Position numbers and translations under genes: made by a program. 41,954 nt of DNA from Anaerolineales bacterium (GTDB taxonomy: Bacteria; Chloroflexota; Anaerolineae; E26-bin7): assembly GCA_004377365.1 (NCBI GenBank), contig SOHZ01000202.1, positions 1 to 41,954 of the forward strand, written 5' to 3'. Under the pieces are notes generated by a model that did no database searches, was not told where the DNA came from, and saw only the letters and a list, made by a program, of their open reading frames with translations. Positions 14,545-23,463 of this stretch are shown one piece after another. The stretch's first letter is position 1; each line of letters opens with the position of its first letter.

Positions 14545-15612
14545 TTGTACGCAGTTATCATGGCTGGCGGTGTGGGCACGCGGTTGTGGCCGCGCAGCCG
14601 CCAAAATATGCCCAAGCAACTCCTGGATATTGTGGCCGAGAATAGCATGCTTCAGGAGACCTTCTTACGAATCGAGCCCCTGATCCCACCGGACAAGGTC
14701 TTTGTCATCACCAACGAGACCTATGCCCCCATCGTGTGGGAGCAGATTCCGCAGCTCCCCAGGGACAACGTCATCACCGAGCCTGCGGGCCGCAACACCG
14801 CCCCCTGCATCGGTTTGGCTGCCCTGTATCTGCGGCAGTTGGACTCGGAAGGGGTGATGGTCGTCTTGCCAGCCGATCATCTGATCCGCGAGGCAGCCCA
14901 TTTCCGGGAGGTTCTGAGGGTTGTGGCCGAGGTGGCCCAGGGTGGTCATCTGGTCACTATGGGCATCCAACCCGATTCACCACACACGGGTTATGGCTAC
15001 ATTCAGCGAAGCGATTTCCTGCGCCAAATTGGCCAGCATGGCGTCTACAAGGTTGCCAGGTTCACCGAGAAGCCGGACGAAGTCACGGCCCAGCGCTTTC
15101 TGGATAGCGGCCAATATTATTGGAACAGTGGCATGTTTGGCTGGAAGGTTTCCGCCATTCTAGAGGCCATCGAGGTCCATCTGCCGGCATTGCATGCCCA
15201 ACTTATGACCATTGAGGCAGCTCTGGGCAGCCAGCGGGAGCGGGAGGTGATGGAAGAGGTCTGGCGGGGGGTGGAGAGCATTAGCATTGACTACGGGGTG
15301 ATGGAACGGGCTGACGATGTGGCGGTTATCCCTATGGATGTAGGCTGGAGCGACGTGGGCAGTTGGGCTACCGTGGCCGAGCTTTTGCCCAAAGACGCCG
15401 AGAACAACGTGGTCGCCGGAGAGCACATTGGCATTGACACCACCGGCTCTTTGCTTTACAGCTCGGAGCGGCTCATTGCCACCATTGGCTTGAGGGACAT
15501 AGTCGTAGTGGACACCGGCGATGTGGTTTTGATTTGCCCCAAGGCGCGAGCACAGGAGGTGAAAGACCTGGTAGGCGAACTGAGGGAAAAGCGGAAGGAC
15601 AAGTATCTGTGA
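14545..15612 (+). CDS. manC: Mannose-1-phosphate guanylyltransferase
   Basis: The product has 355 residues from a TTG start that follows GGAGGT at 14535-14540. The alternative ATG at 14485 would overlap the kinase gene and add residues unlike the family. The nucleotidyltransferase signature MAGGVGTRLWPRSR lies at residues 6-19 and is followed by PKQLL. Other landmarks are PAGRNTAPCIGLA near residue 82, VLPADHLI near 108, a FTEKP segment near 173 and WNSGMFGW near 193. The enzyme makes GDP-mannose from mannose-1-phosphate and GTP for glycan or glycoprotein synthesis. It has no C-terminal phosphomannose isomerase domain, so it is the short, single-function form. It is 31 bp from the kinase stop and may be co-transcribed with it. 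Confidence 0.93.
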   Translation: MYAVIMAGGVGTRLWPRSRQNMPKQLLDIVAENSMLQETFLRIEPLIPPDKVFVITNETYAPIVWEQIPQLPRDNVITEPAGRNTAPCIGLAALYLRQLDSEGVMVVLPADHLIREAAHFREVLRVVAEVAQGGHLVTMGIQPDSPHTGYGYIQRSDFLRQIGQHGVYKVARFTEKPDEVTAQRFLDSGQYYWNSGMFGWKVSAILEAIEVHLPALHAQLMTIEAALGSQREREVMEEVWRGVESISIDYGVMERADDVAVIPMDVGWSDVGSWATVAELLPKDAENNVVAGEHIGIDTTGSLLYSSERLIATIGLRDIVVVDTGDVVLICPKARAQEVKDLVGELREKRKDKYL

Positions 15613-15681
15613 TCACCTTCCCTGATCAAATCCGGTGTATCCTGTGAGCAGAGAGCTTTTAGAAGGTTATAGGAGAAAGTA

Positions 15682-18075
15682 GTGTCTAACGATAACATCG
15701 TGGCCTATTGTATGAAATGCAAAGAAAAACGGGAGATGCAAGATTCGCGGCCGGTCTTTACCGCCAACGGCAGTCCGGCCACGCAGGGCGTCTGTCCTAT
15801 CTGCGGCACAAAGATGTTCCGCATCGGCCGCACCCCCGCCCACGAGGGCCTGGCCGTGGAGGAACACACCGTTGTCTCTAAAGCCCGGCAAAAGCGGGCC
15901 AGCGGCCCCAAACTGGTCATCGTCGAGTCGCCGGCCAAGGCGCGGACGGTGGGTCGCTTCCTGGGCAAGGGCTACGCGGTGCGCGCCTCTGTGGGCCACA
16001 TCCGTGACCTGCCTGCCAACCGCATGGGCGTGGACATCGAAAACGACTTTGAGCCGCGCTACGTCATTCCTGCCAAGAAAAAGGAGATCGTCCGCGAACT
16101 GCGGCAGGAGGCCAAAAAAGCTTCGGCGCTCTACTTGGCCACCGACCCCGACCGGGAGGGAGAGGCTATCTCGTGGCACCTGGTCCACGCCTTGGGGCGA
16201 GCCATCGGTAGGCAGCCGGTGCATCGCGTCGAGTTCCACGAGATCACCCGCTCAGCGGTCGAGCACTCCTTTGCCCATCCCCGCGAGATTGACATGCAGC
16301 GAGTAGACGCCCAGCAGGCGCGGCGCATCCTCGACCGGCTGGTGGGCTATTCCCTCAGCCCGCTTTTGCGGGAGAAAATGGAGCGCAAGCGGCTTTCAGC
16401 CGGGCGGGTGCAGAGCGTCGCCCTGCGGCTGGTCGTCGAACGCGAGCGAGAGATTCAGGCTTTTGTGCCCGTGGAGTATTGGTCGCTGGAGGCAGAGCTG
16501 GCCAAACGGGAGGAGAAACCGCAGGACAAACGTCAAAGTTTTATCGCCAAATTGCATCGCCTGCGGGGCGAGAAGCCGGACCTCAAGAACGAGGCAGATA
16601 CGATGGCCATCGTGGACGCGCTGGAATCGGCTACCTGGATCGTGACCCGCGTCAAGCAGGGCACGCGCCGCCGCCGTCCGTCGCCACCCTATACCACCAG
16701 CACCATGCAGCAAGAGGCGAGCCGCCGCCTGGGCTTCACCGCCCGGCGAACCATGGCCGTGGCCCAGCAACTCTACCAGGGCATCGCCATCGGCGACGAA
16801 GGCGAAGTGGGCCTCATTACTTACATGCGCACCGATAGCGTCAACGTGGCCGAGGCTGCCCAGCAGGAGGCTCGAGGATACATTCGCGATCGCTTTGGCG
16901 AAAAGTTCCTGCCAGAGAAGCCACCCGTTTACAAGACCAAGGCCAAAGGCGCACAGGAGGCCCACGAGGCCATCCGGCCCACCAGTGTGCGCCGCGAGCC
17001 CCAAGCCATCAAAAAATATCTCAGCCGCGACCAGTACCGCTTGTACAATCTCATTTGGCAGCGCTTCGTGGCCAGCCAGATGGCGCCGGCGATCTTTGAC
17101 ACCATGTCGGTAGACATTGCCGCTGTGCCCCAGGCGATGCTGAAAGCTGGCCAGGTGCCGCAAGCGCAACTCCAGAAACCAGATTACCTCTTTCGCGCTA
17201 CCGGTTCCCGGATCCGCTTCAAAGGCTTTCTGATCGTCTACCAGGAAACCCCCGATGAGGATGCCCCACCGGACGAGGCCATGGGCAAGCTGTTGCCCCC
17301 GCTGGAAGAGAAAGAGCTACTGGACCTGTTGCGGCTTTTGCCGGAGCAGCACTTTACCCAGCCGCCGCCGCGCTACACCGAAGCAACGTTGATCCGCGAA
17401 CTGGAAAAGTTGGGCATCGGACGGCCCAGCACCTACGCGCCCACCATGACGACCCTTCAGGTGCGGAATTACGTGGAACGCATCAACAGCCGACTGCATC
17501 CCACCGAACTGGGCTTCACCGTCACCGACCTGTTGGTGGCTCACTTTCCTGATGTCATGGACGTGGGCTTTACGGCCCGCATGGAGGAGGACCTGGATCG
17601 CATTGCCGCTGGCGTGCAGGAATGGCGACCGATGATCCGCGATTTCTATGGTTCCTTCCATGAGACGTTGGAGCGTGCCAGGGTCGAGATGCCCACGATT
17701 CCCCGCCCGCCCGACGAACCGACCGGCGAACTCTGCCCGGAGTGTGGCAGCCCATTGCTCTTCAAGACGGGGCGTTTCGGGCGCTTTGTGGGGTGCAGTA
17801 ACTACCCCAAGTGCCGTTTCAGCAAGCCGATTCCAGTGCCCGGCGTCGCCTGCCCCCAGTGCGGCGGTGATTTGGTGGAGAAGAAGACGCGCCGCCGGCG
17901 TGTCTTCTACGGCTGTTCCAACTATCCTGAGTGTGAGTTCGCCTCCTGGAAACGCCCTCTGCCGCAGCCCTGTCCCACTTGCGGCGGCCTACTGGTTGAG
18001 GCTGGCAAAGAGTGGGCCAAGTGCATCAAGTGCGAAGAGCAGGTGGAATTGGAGAAACTGAAGGTAGAAGCGTAG
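15682..18075 (+). CDS. topA: DNA topoisomerase I with N-terminal DUF5679 zinc ribbon
   Basis: The product has 797 residues with a GTG start after AGGAGA. Residues 1-50 form a small four-cysteine ribbon (YCMKCKEKREM and VCPICGTKMFRIG) like DUF5679, fused ahead of the usual enzyme. The Toprim domain begins with VIVESPAKARTVGRFLG near 76 and has DPDREGEAISW near 154. The catalytic tyrosine is in GLITYMRTDSV near residue 380. The C-terminus has three zinc-ribbon modules: CPECGSPLLFK, CPQCGGDLVEK and CPTCGGLLVEA, each followed by a further Cys pair in the first two and CIKC in the third. Type IA topoisomerase relaxes negative supercoils. It is 10 bp from the recombinase gene, in a probable topA-xer-pepQ operon. 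Confidence 0.96.
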   Translation: MSNDNIVAYCMKCKEKREMQDSRPVFTANGSPATQGVCPICGTKMFRIGRTPAHEGLAVEEHTVVSKARQKRASGPKLVIVESPAKARTVGRFLGKGYAVRASVGHIRDLPANRMGVDIENDFEPRYVIPAKKKEIVRELRQEAKKASALYLATDPDREGEAISWHLVHALGRAIGRQPVHRVEFHEITRSAVEHSFAHPREIDMQRVDAQQARRILDRLVGYSLSPLLREKMERKRLSAGRVQSVALRLVVEREREIQAFVPVEYWSLEAELAKREEKPQDKRQSFIAKLHRLRGEKPDLKNEADTMAIVDALESATWIVTRVKQGTRRRRPSPPYTTSTMQQEASRRLGFTARRTMAVAQQLYQGIAIGDEGEVGLITYMRTDSVNVAEAAQQEARGYIRDRFGEKFLPEKPPVYKTKAKGAQEAHEAIRPTSVRREPQAIKKYLSRDQYRLYNLIWQRFVASQMAPAIFDTMSVDIAAVPQAMLKAGQVPQAQLQKPDYLFRATGSRIRFKGFLIVYQETPDEDAPPDEAMGKLLPPLEEKELLDLLRLLPEQHFTQPPPRYTEATLIRELEKLGIGRPSTYAPTMTTLQVRNYVERINSRLHPTELGFTVTDLLVAHFPDVMDVGFTARMEEDLDRIAAGVQEWRPMIRDFYGSFHETLERARVEMPTIPRPPDEPTGELCPECGSPLLFKTGRFGRFVGCSNYPKCRFSKPIPVPGVACPQCGGDLVEKKTRRRRVFYGCSNYPECEFASWKRPLPQPCPTCGGLLVEAGKEWAKCIKCEEQVELEKLKVEA

Positions 18076-18085
18076 AGCAGAGGGG

Positions 18086-19006
18086 ATGAACGAACACCTG
18101 GACCGTTTCATCACTTACCTTATAGCCGAGAAGAACGCTTCCCCTTACACCATCAAGAACTATCGCCACGAGATCGAGCAGTTCTTGGTCTTCTTGAAAG
18201 AGGAGGGGGTTGATTCGTGGGAAGGGGTGGATCGGCATGTCTTGCGGCGTTATCTGGCCTGGCTGAAGGATCAGGGCTACGTCAAAGCCAGCATCGCCCG
18301 CAAAGTGTCAGAGTTGCGTTCCTTTTGTCGCTATCTGGTGCGAGAGGGTATTCTGGCTTCCAATCCCATCTCGGCCATATCTTCGCCCAAGGTCCCCAAG
18401 CGTCTGCCCAAGTACCTTGACCTCCATGAGGTGGATGCTTTGCTAGCGGCCCCGGACACCTCGACGTCCCAGGGGCTGCGCGACCGGGCTATCCTGGAGA
18501 TGCTTTACGCCGCCGGCCTGCGGGTCAGCGAGTTGGTCGCTCTCGATGTAGGCGATGTGGAATGGAGCGGTGCGGAGTTGCGCGTCCTGGGCAAGGGAGA
18601 TAAGGAACGCCTCGCTCTACTGGGCAAACCAGCTCAACGGGCCCTGGAGCGCTATCTGCAGGAGGGGCGGCCAGAGTTGGTGAGAGACAAGCAGCCGACC
18701 AGGGCCATCTTTGTCAACCGCTTCGGCGGGCGCCTGTCGGGGCGCAGTGTGCGGATGCTGCTGGACAAGTATGCCAAGATAGCTGGCCTGGATAAGCGGG
18801 TCTATCCCCATATACTGCGCCATACCTTTGCCACCCACCTCCTGGACGGCGGGGCCGACCTGCGAGTGGTACAGGAGCTCCTGGGCCACGCTGACCTGGC
18901 CACCACTCAGATCTACACTCACGTCAGTCAAGCCAGGGTAAGGGAGGTGTATCTGAAGTCGCATCCGGGGGCTAAAGAGGGAAGAGAGACGGCTGGGAGA
19001 GACTGA
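18086..19006 (+). CDS. xerC: Tyrosine recombinase of the XerC/XerD type
   Basis: The 306-residue protein has an N-terminal SAM-like core-binding domain (FITYLIAEKNASPYTIKNYR near 8-27) and a C-terminal catalytic domain. Catalytic residues are the Arg in AAGLRVSEL near 147, a Lys in GKGDKER near 172, HILRHTFATHLL near 240, LGHADLATTQIYTH near 264 and the nucleophilic Tyr in VREVYLK near 289. Xer proteins resolve chromosome dimers at dif. Its position directly behind topA matches the conserved topA-xerC/codV order, so it is the housekeeping enzyme. It lacks the extra helix typical of integron integrases and is unlikely to serve the cassette array. Confidence 0.92.
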   Translation: MNEHLDRFITYLIAEKNASPYTIKNYRHEIEQFLVFLKEEGVDSWEGVDRHVLRRYLAWLKDQGYVKASIARKVSELRSFCRYLVREGILASNPISAISSPKVPKRLPKYLDLHEVDALLAAPDTSTSQGLRDRAILEMLYAAGLRVSELVALDVGDVEWSGAELRVLGKGDKERLALLGKPAQRALERYLQEGRPELVRDKQPTRAIFVNRFGGRLSGRSVRMLLDKYAKIAGLDKRVYPHILRHTFATHLLDGGADLRVVQELLGHADLATTQIYTHVSQARVREVYLKSHPGAKEGRETAGRD

Positions 19007-20089
19007 TTGAAAAGTGTAGTGAGGATGAGACTGGCCAGGTTGCGCCAGACCCTGGCCGACAATGACCTGGATGCCATCGTTATCAGCCAGCCGGAGAACC
19101 GTCGCTACCTCAGTGGCTTCACCGGCACAGGGGGGGTGCTTTTCATCTCCCCTGAGCGGGCTGTTCTTGCCACTACCTTTGTCTACCTTGAGCAGGCCAG
19201 GAAACAAGCTCCGGCCTTTGAGCTGGTCAGGTTCCAAAGAGAATTCGTAGAAGTGTGGCCCGATCTGGTAACTGAGATCAATGCCAGACGGGTGGCTTTC
19301 GAAAGTGCTCATCTGACGGTAGCCGAGCAGGGTAAGCTGGACACCGGAGCCGAGGGGGCCGAGTTGGTGCCTACGGAGGGGATCGTCGAGGGCTTTCGTG
19401 CTATCAAAGACAGGGATGAACTTGACATAATCAGAAAGGCCGTCGTTTTAGCTGATGCGGCTTTCACCCACATCGTCGGGTTCATCGAACCGGGTATGAC
19501 GGAAAGAGAGGTGGCCTGGGCACTGGAAGTTTACATGCGCACCCATGGGGCGGAGAAAGCGGCTTTCGACCTCATTGTAGGGGCGGGGCCCAACGGGGCC
19601 ATGCCGCACCACGAGGTTTCCGAACGGGTCATCGGCGTGGGTGAGCCCATTGTCATGGACCTGGGGGCGCGGATCGCTGGCTACCATTCGGACCTGACCC
19701 GTACCATCTGTCTGGGCCAGCCCGACGGGCGGTTCACCGAGATTTATGACGTCGTTCTCCGAGCGCAATTGGCAGCCGAGGCCGCTATCCGAGCGGGGCT
19801 CGTGACTGGGGAGGCCGATAGTGCAGCCCGGCAGGTTATCGCAGAGGCTGGCTATGGCGAGCAATATGGGCATGGCCTGGGCCATGGCGTGGGCCTGGCC
19901 GTCCAGGAGGAGCCTTCCATCCGGCAGGGTGCGGAGGAGGTGTTGAAGCCGGGCATGGTCTTCACCGTCGAGCCGGGCATCTACTTGCCGGACTGGGGTG
20001 GCGTGCGCATCGAGGACATGGTCCTCGTCCGAGAGGATGGTGTTGAGGTATTGAGCCAGGCCAGCAAGGAACCGGTGATCATCAAATAG
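19007..20089 (+). CDS. pepQ: M24-family Xaa-Pro dipeptidase/aminopeptidase
   Basis: The 360-residue protein has the creatinase-like N-terminal domain (residues 1-125) and a pita-bread metallopeptidase domain. Metal ligands are visible in [18 protein letters not shown] (two Asp), [10 protein letters not shown] (His), [10 protein letters not shown] (Glu) and VRIEDMVLV (Glu). The family removes residues next to proline using two manganese or cobalt ions. The first candidate start is TTG at 19007, directly after the recombinase stop and with GGGAGA upstream; GTG 19019 and ATG 19025 are in-frame alternatives. The zero-base gap indicates translational coupling with the recombinase gene. Confidence 0.92.
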   Translation: MKSVVRMRLARLRQTLADNDLDAIVISQPENRRYLSGFTGTGGVLFISPERAVLATTFVYLEQARKQAPAFELVRFQREFVEVWPDLVTEINARRVAFESAHLTVAEQGKLDTGAEGAELVPTEGIVEGFRAIKDRDELDIIRKAVVLADAAFTHIVGFIEPGMTEREVAWALEVYMRTHGAEKAAFDLIVGAGPNGAMPHHEVSERVIGVGEPIVMDLGARIAGYHSDLTRTICLGQPDGRFTEIYDVVLRAQLAAEAAIRAGLVTGEADSAARQVIAEAGYGEQYGHGLGHGVGLAVQEEPSIRQGAEEVLKPGMVFTVEPGIYLPDWGGVRIEDMVLVREDGVEVLSQASKEPVIIK

Positions 20090-20132
20090 TTGAGGGTAAG
20101 AGGCGATTCTTTTTGGAGCCAAAGGGGGATTC

Positions 20133-20162
20133 TTGTCATCGTTAGCAACAGTGTGGTATAAT
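20133..20162 (+). promoter_or_regulatory. Promoter of the STAND gene pair
   Basis: TTGTCA at 20133-20138, 18 bases, perfect TATAAT at 20157-20162. The predicted start near 20169 lies downstream of the TTG at 20162, so the first gene must start later, most likely at the ATG at 20234. Confidence 0.72.
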
Positions 20163-20233
20163 TGGAGCAGGGGATTTGTCGGTTCCATGAGAGTTGGCGA
20201 AGCTGGAAGAGCGTGCAGTATGAGGTTGTTGAA

Positions 20234-22222
20234 ATGAAGGTGGAGACAGCTCTTCAACGGGTTGTGAAGATTGCTTTTAAGCCCCTTGCCTTGGCAAGGC
20301 TAATAGGGTTTCACTTTCTCCCGGAAAACTACATAGCACTTGTGTTTCGGCTGGGGATGTACAACAGGAGGGTGTGGGGACCAGGTTTCTTCTGGATCAT
20401 TCCGATTCTGGAGGGTGTTGGGCAACTTGTGAAGAGCGACTTTTTTGATAGATTGATCAGCAGTGAACTAAGAGCAAGGGGCTACGTCCGATCACAAGAC
20501 GTTGTTGATAGGATACCATCACCTCTTTGGACAAGAGTGGTTAAGGAATATCAAGAGGAACATTCAGAGGATGCCCTGATCTATAATCCACAGACCAAGG
20601 TGCTTTCTTATAGCAACACTTCACAAATTCAGGCTTTCCATTCAGCCTGGGTGGGTGTCCTTGACGCCCTCGAAAATCACCAAACGAGTGCGTTGTCTAA
20701 ATATCGTAGTGAGCTCACTGAGCACTTTTGCCATCTCCTGAGCTTTGCCACACCCAATGGCGAGAATGATCGCTGCCCTTACAGATACCTTTATGCATAC
20801 AGGTTGGATACTGGCCTGACCTTTCAGGATATTAGATTACCTGCCGTCTTCCCATTCGTCTTGTTGCAACGCGCTGAACTCCTGGAAGGTGACCTTGATG
20901 ATCTCCGTCATCTCCTCTCTGAGCACTTTCGTCACCGCTTCGCTCTGTTGGTTCTCTTCTCCGACGAGTTGGGCTTGGGACGAGCCAGGCGAATGTTGGA
21001 CGAGAAACTGCGCAAAGTCTATGCTTACGACGTCATCGCTTTGGGGAGAGAAGACTTTCAACAAATTATTGTGAAGAAGGACCCACAGCGGGCTTTGCAG
21101 CAACTTGTCTTGCGAAATGTTGATCTGATTACCGTCTCTCCCTTCGTCACCAGCGGCCCTGTCCCTGATAACATGTTCTTCGGGCGAGAGCAGGAGCTTC
21201 GTGAAATCACAGAGCACGCAGGCACTACCAGCTATGCCCTCGTCGGGGGTAGGCGTGTTGGCAAAACCTCTATCTTGCAACGTCTGGATCGTGTCCGCCT
21301 GCCAGCCGTAGGATATAGCACCCTCTATTTCGACTGCCAGCCCTATCCTACCTCCGAAGAGTTTCTGAGAGTGGCCTATCAGAGATGGATGAATGAACAG
21401 TTGCCTGGTGACTCGGCCCCACCTCCTTTCACCGAAATTGTGGACCGCTTTGCCGGTGATGGGCCACTGGCTATCCTCTTGGATGAGATTGATCGCTTGG
21501 CTATGAATGATGCTGCTGAAGGTTCTCCCCTTTTCTCCACTTTCCGTGCCCTCTCCCAAAGCGGCCAGTGCCAGTTCGTCATCTGCGGTGAGCGAGCGCT
21601 ACGTTCCAAGCTGCGGGATGCCGATTCTCCTCTTTTCAATTTTTGCAATGAGATGCTGATCGGTATGCTTGACTATCAGGCGGTGGAGGAGTTAGTCACT
21701 AAACCCTTCAAGCAACTTGAGATAGAGCTGGTCAATGAGCATGAATTGGTGCAGCGTATCTACGATTTCTCGTCGGGACATCCCAATGTGGTGCAGCGAC
21801 TGTGTCAGCGGTTGGTGGAACAGTTAAATGAGAAGCAGACTCGTCGGCTCACCGTCGAAGACGTAGGTGCCGTGGTGTCCGATCCAAAGTTTCAGAGGGA
21901 TTCTCGCGACACCTTCTGGGAACGGGCTACGGTACTGGAGAAGCTGATTTCTCTGGTGATGGTTGAAGACCAAAGCTGCCGCAGTGTTGATGATGTACAC
22001 CAGGCTCTCGCACGGCACGGTGTGCAGGCCAGCTTCCGTCAGGTGGACGGCGCTTTGGAACGTTTGGTGGATCTACGCTCCATTCTCCATCGCACTCCGA
22101 GCGGCTATGAATTCGTTGTAACTGCTTTTCCCAGGATGTTGTCTCAAACTACCACCATCCACAACGCCATCGAGTACCAGAAAGAAGTCTTTGAGGAGAT
22201 CGGAGACGAGGTAGAGATATGA
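20234..22222 (+). CDS. STAND-type P-loop ATPase with SPFH-like N-terminal segment
   Basis: The 662-residue product is read from the ATG at 20234 (GAGG eight bases upstream). An upstream TTG would overlap the -10 box. Residues 1-50 contain LPENYIALVFRLGMYNR and a GPGFFWIIP stretch, which resembles the start of an SPFH/slipin (stomatin-like) domain. A region of about 270 residues with no recognised fold follows, closing with YAYDVIALGREDF. The NTPase has MFFGREQELREI, Walker A GGRRVGKTS near 338 and Walker B AILLDEIDRLA near 413. The C-terminus continues with helical and winged-helix-like segments. STAND proteins are signal-triggered oligomerising switches used in defence and cell death. It overlaps the next gene by four bases (ATGA). 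Its effector is not recognisable. Confidence 0.82.
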   Translation: MKVETALQRVVKIAFKPLALARLIGFHFLPENYIALVFRLGMYNRRVWGPGFFWIIPILEGVGQLVKSDFFDRLISSELRARGYVRSQDVVDRIPSPLWTRVVKEYQEEHSEDALIYNPQTKVLSYSNTSQIQAFHSAWVGVLDALENHQTSALSKYRSELTEHFCHLLSFATPNGENDRCPYRYLYAYRLDTGLTFQDIRLPAVFPFVLLQRAELLEGDLDDLRHLLSEHFRHRFALLVLFSDELGLGRARRMLDEKLRKVYAYDVIALGREDFQQIIVKKDPQRALQQLVLRNVDLITVSPFVTSGPVPDNMFFGREQELREITEHAGTTSYALVGGRRVGKTSILQRLDRVRLPAVGYSTLYFDCQPYPTSEEFLRVAYQRWMNEQLPGDSAPPPFTEIVDRFAGDGPLAILLDEIDRLAMNDAAEGSPLFSTFRALSQSGQCQFVICGERALRSKLRDADSPLFNFCNEMLIGMLDYQAVEELVTKPFKQLEIELVNEHELVQRIYDFSSGHPNVVQRLCQRLVEQLNEKQTRRLTVEDVGAVVSDPKFQRDSRDTFWERATVLEKLISLVMVEDQSCRSVDDVHQALARHGVQASFRQVDGALERLVDLRSILHRTPSGYEFVVTAFPRMLSQTTTIHNAIEYQKEVFEEIGDEVEI

Positions 22223-23463
22223 ACAGGGTCTTTCAAGCGGGTGGTGCCATCCCACCTGATTCGCCTACCTACGTGGAGCGAGAAGCTGACGGAGTGGCAC
22301 TGCTAAGAGTCAGGCAGATGGAGTACGTTCACATTATCGTCGCCCGGCAGATGGGCAAAACATGCCTTTTGCGCCGACTGGCTGCGCATTTGGAACCGGA
22401 AGGGTATTTGCCTGTCAAGATCGATCTGTCGCGGTTAGCAGGTATGGAGATGGACCAATGGTACAAAGCTCTCGGGGGTGCTATCGTTGACCAAATTGCT
22501 CCAGATGCCGAATCGTCTATTGTGGACCAAGATAGCCTGTACAAATTCTTCATTAGGGTAGCTCAGCAAAGGAACTCTGCTCATCCCATCGTTGTCACCC
22601 TTGATGAGATTGATAGTACTCGCCTTCTGGATTTCTCCGATGGTTTTTTCAGCACGCTGCGCGCGTTGTACAATGATCGAGCTGATGAGCCTGCATTACG
22701 CGAGATCACCTTTGTCATGGTTGGAGCCACTGACCCCCGACACTTGATAAAGGACCCTGGTCTCTCTCCCTTCAACGTAGGTCAGGAAATACGTCTAGAG
22801 GAGTTCACTTCCGCCGAGACCCGCCGCTTGACTGACAACCTCGCTCTGGCGGGTATCAGTGCCTCCGACGATGTGCACGAGCGCATCTATGGGTGGACCT
22901 CTGGGCAGCCCTACCTCACTCAAAAGGTCTGCGCCACTTTGGAAGACTGGCGGGTGAGACGTGGTACAAAGCAAGCGACCGTCGGCCTGGTAGACCAGGC
23001 AGTACAGGAGGGTGTGCTTAGCGCCAAAGCCAACGACAGCAACCTCTCCCACATTCGAGCACGACTGGATGAGCCAGCGGCCTTCATGGCCAAAGCCTTT
23101 CTGAGGCGTATCTTTGCTGGTGAGCGTATTCGCTTTGAGCCCCACGGCGGGGCCGATGGGCGTCTTGCTGAACTGTACCTCATTGGCGTGATCAAAGAAG
23201 GCCCCAACGGCAACAGTGTGATACGTAACAGAATTTACCAGGAGGCCCTCAAAGGTTTCCTGGCCAGGGAGGTAGAGATGGAAACGGACGTGGATGACCT
23301 GCGAAAGCAGATCGCTATCCATCGCAAAAACCTCTCTCGCCTGGAAGAGCGCAAGGCCAGGCACGGCTTGGATGTCCCTTTAAAACTACCGAATGAAATT
23401 GACCTCGAACGCGAAGAAGTTGCCAGACTTGTGCGAGCGTTGAAAGAATTGGGCCATGGCTAA
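22219..23463 (+). CDS. AAA-like STAND ATPase with C-terminal helical domain
   Basis: The 414-residue protein belongs to the AAA-like/STAND group. It opens with GGAIPPDSPTYVEREAD, typical of these proteins. Walker A is ARQMGKTCLL at about 42-51 and Walker B VVTLDEIDS near 124. VGATDPRHLIKDP near 172 and WTSGQPYLTQKVC near 224 are characteristic later motifs. The last 60 residues form a charged helical module (RKNLSRLEERKARHGLDVPL) also seen next to effector domains in Chloroflexota proteins, which suggests a protein-protein adaptor. Overlap with the upstream gene by four bases and with mutS by eight bases indicates translational coupling. A joint sensor-switch role is inference. Confidence 0.82.
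   Translation: MNRVFQAGGAIPPDSPTYVEREADGVALLRVRQMEYVHIIVARQMGKTCLLRRLAAHLEPEGYLPVKIDLSRLAGMEMDQWYKALGGAIVDQIAPDAESSIVDQDSLYKFFIRVAQQRNSAHPIVVTLDEIDSTRLLDFSDGFFSTLRALYNDRADEPALREITFVMVGATDPRHLIKDPGLSPFNVGQEIRLEEFTSAETRRLTDNLALAGISASDDVHERIYGWTSGQPYLTQKVCATLEDWRVRRGTKQATVGLVDQAVQEGVLSAKANDSNLSHIRARLDEPAAFMAKAFLRRIFAGERIRFEPHGGADGRLAELYLIGVIKEGPNGNSVIRNRIYQEALKGFLAREVEMETDVDDLRKQIAIHRKNLSRLEERKARHGLDVPLKLPNEIDLEREEVARLVRALKELGHG

Noticed and set aside
18086-19006. Tyrosine recombinase as the missing integron integrase
   Set aside because: It has the plain XerC/XerD length and motifs, lies directly behind topA as the housekeeping gene usually does, and is 16 kb from the array. No IntI-specific extra segment is visible.
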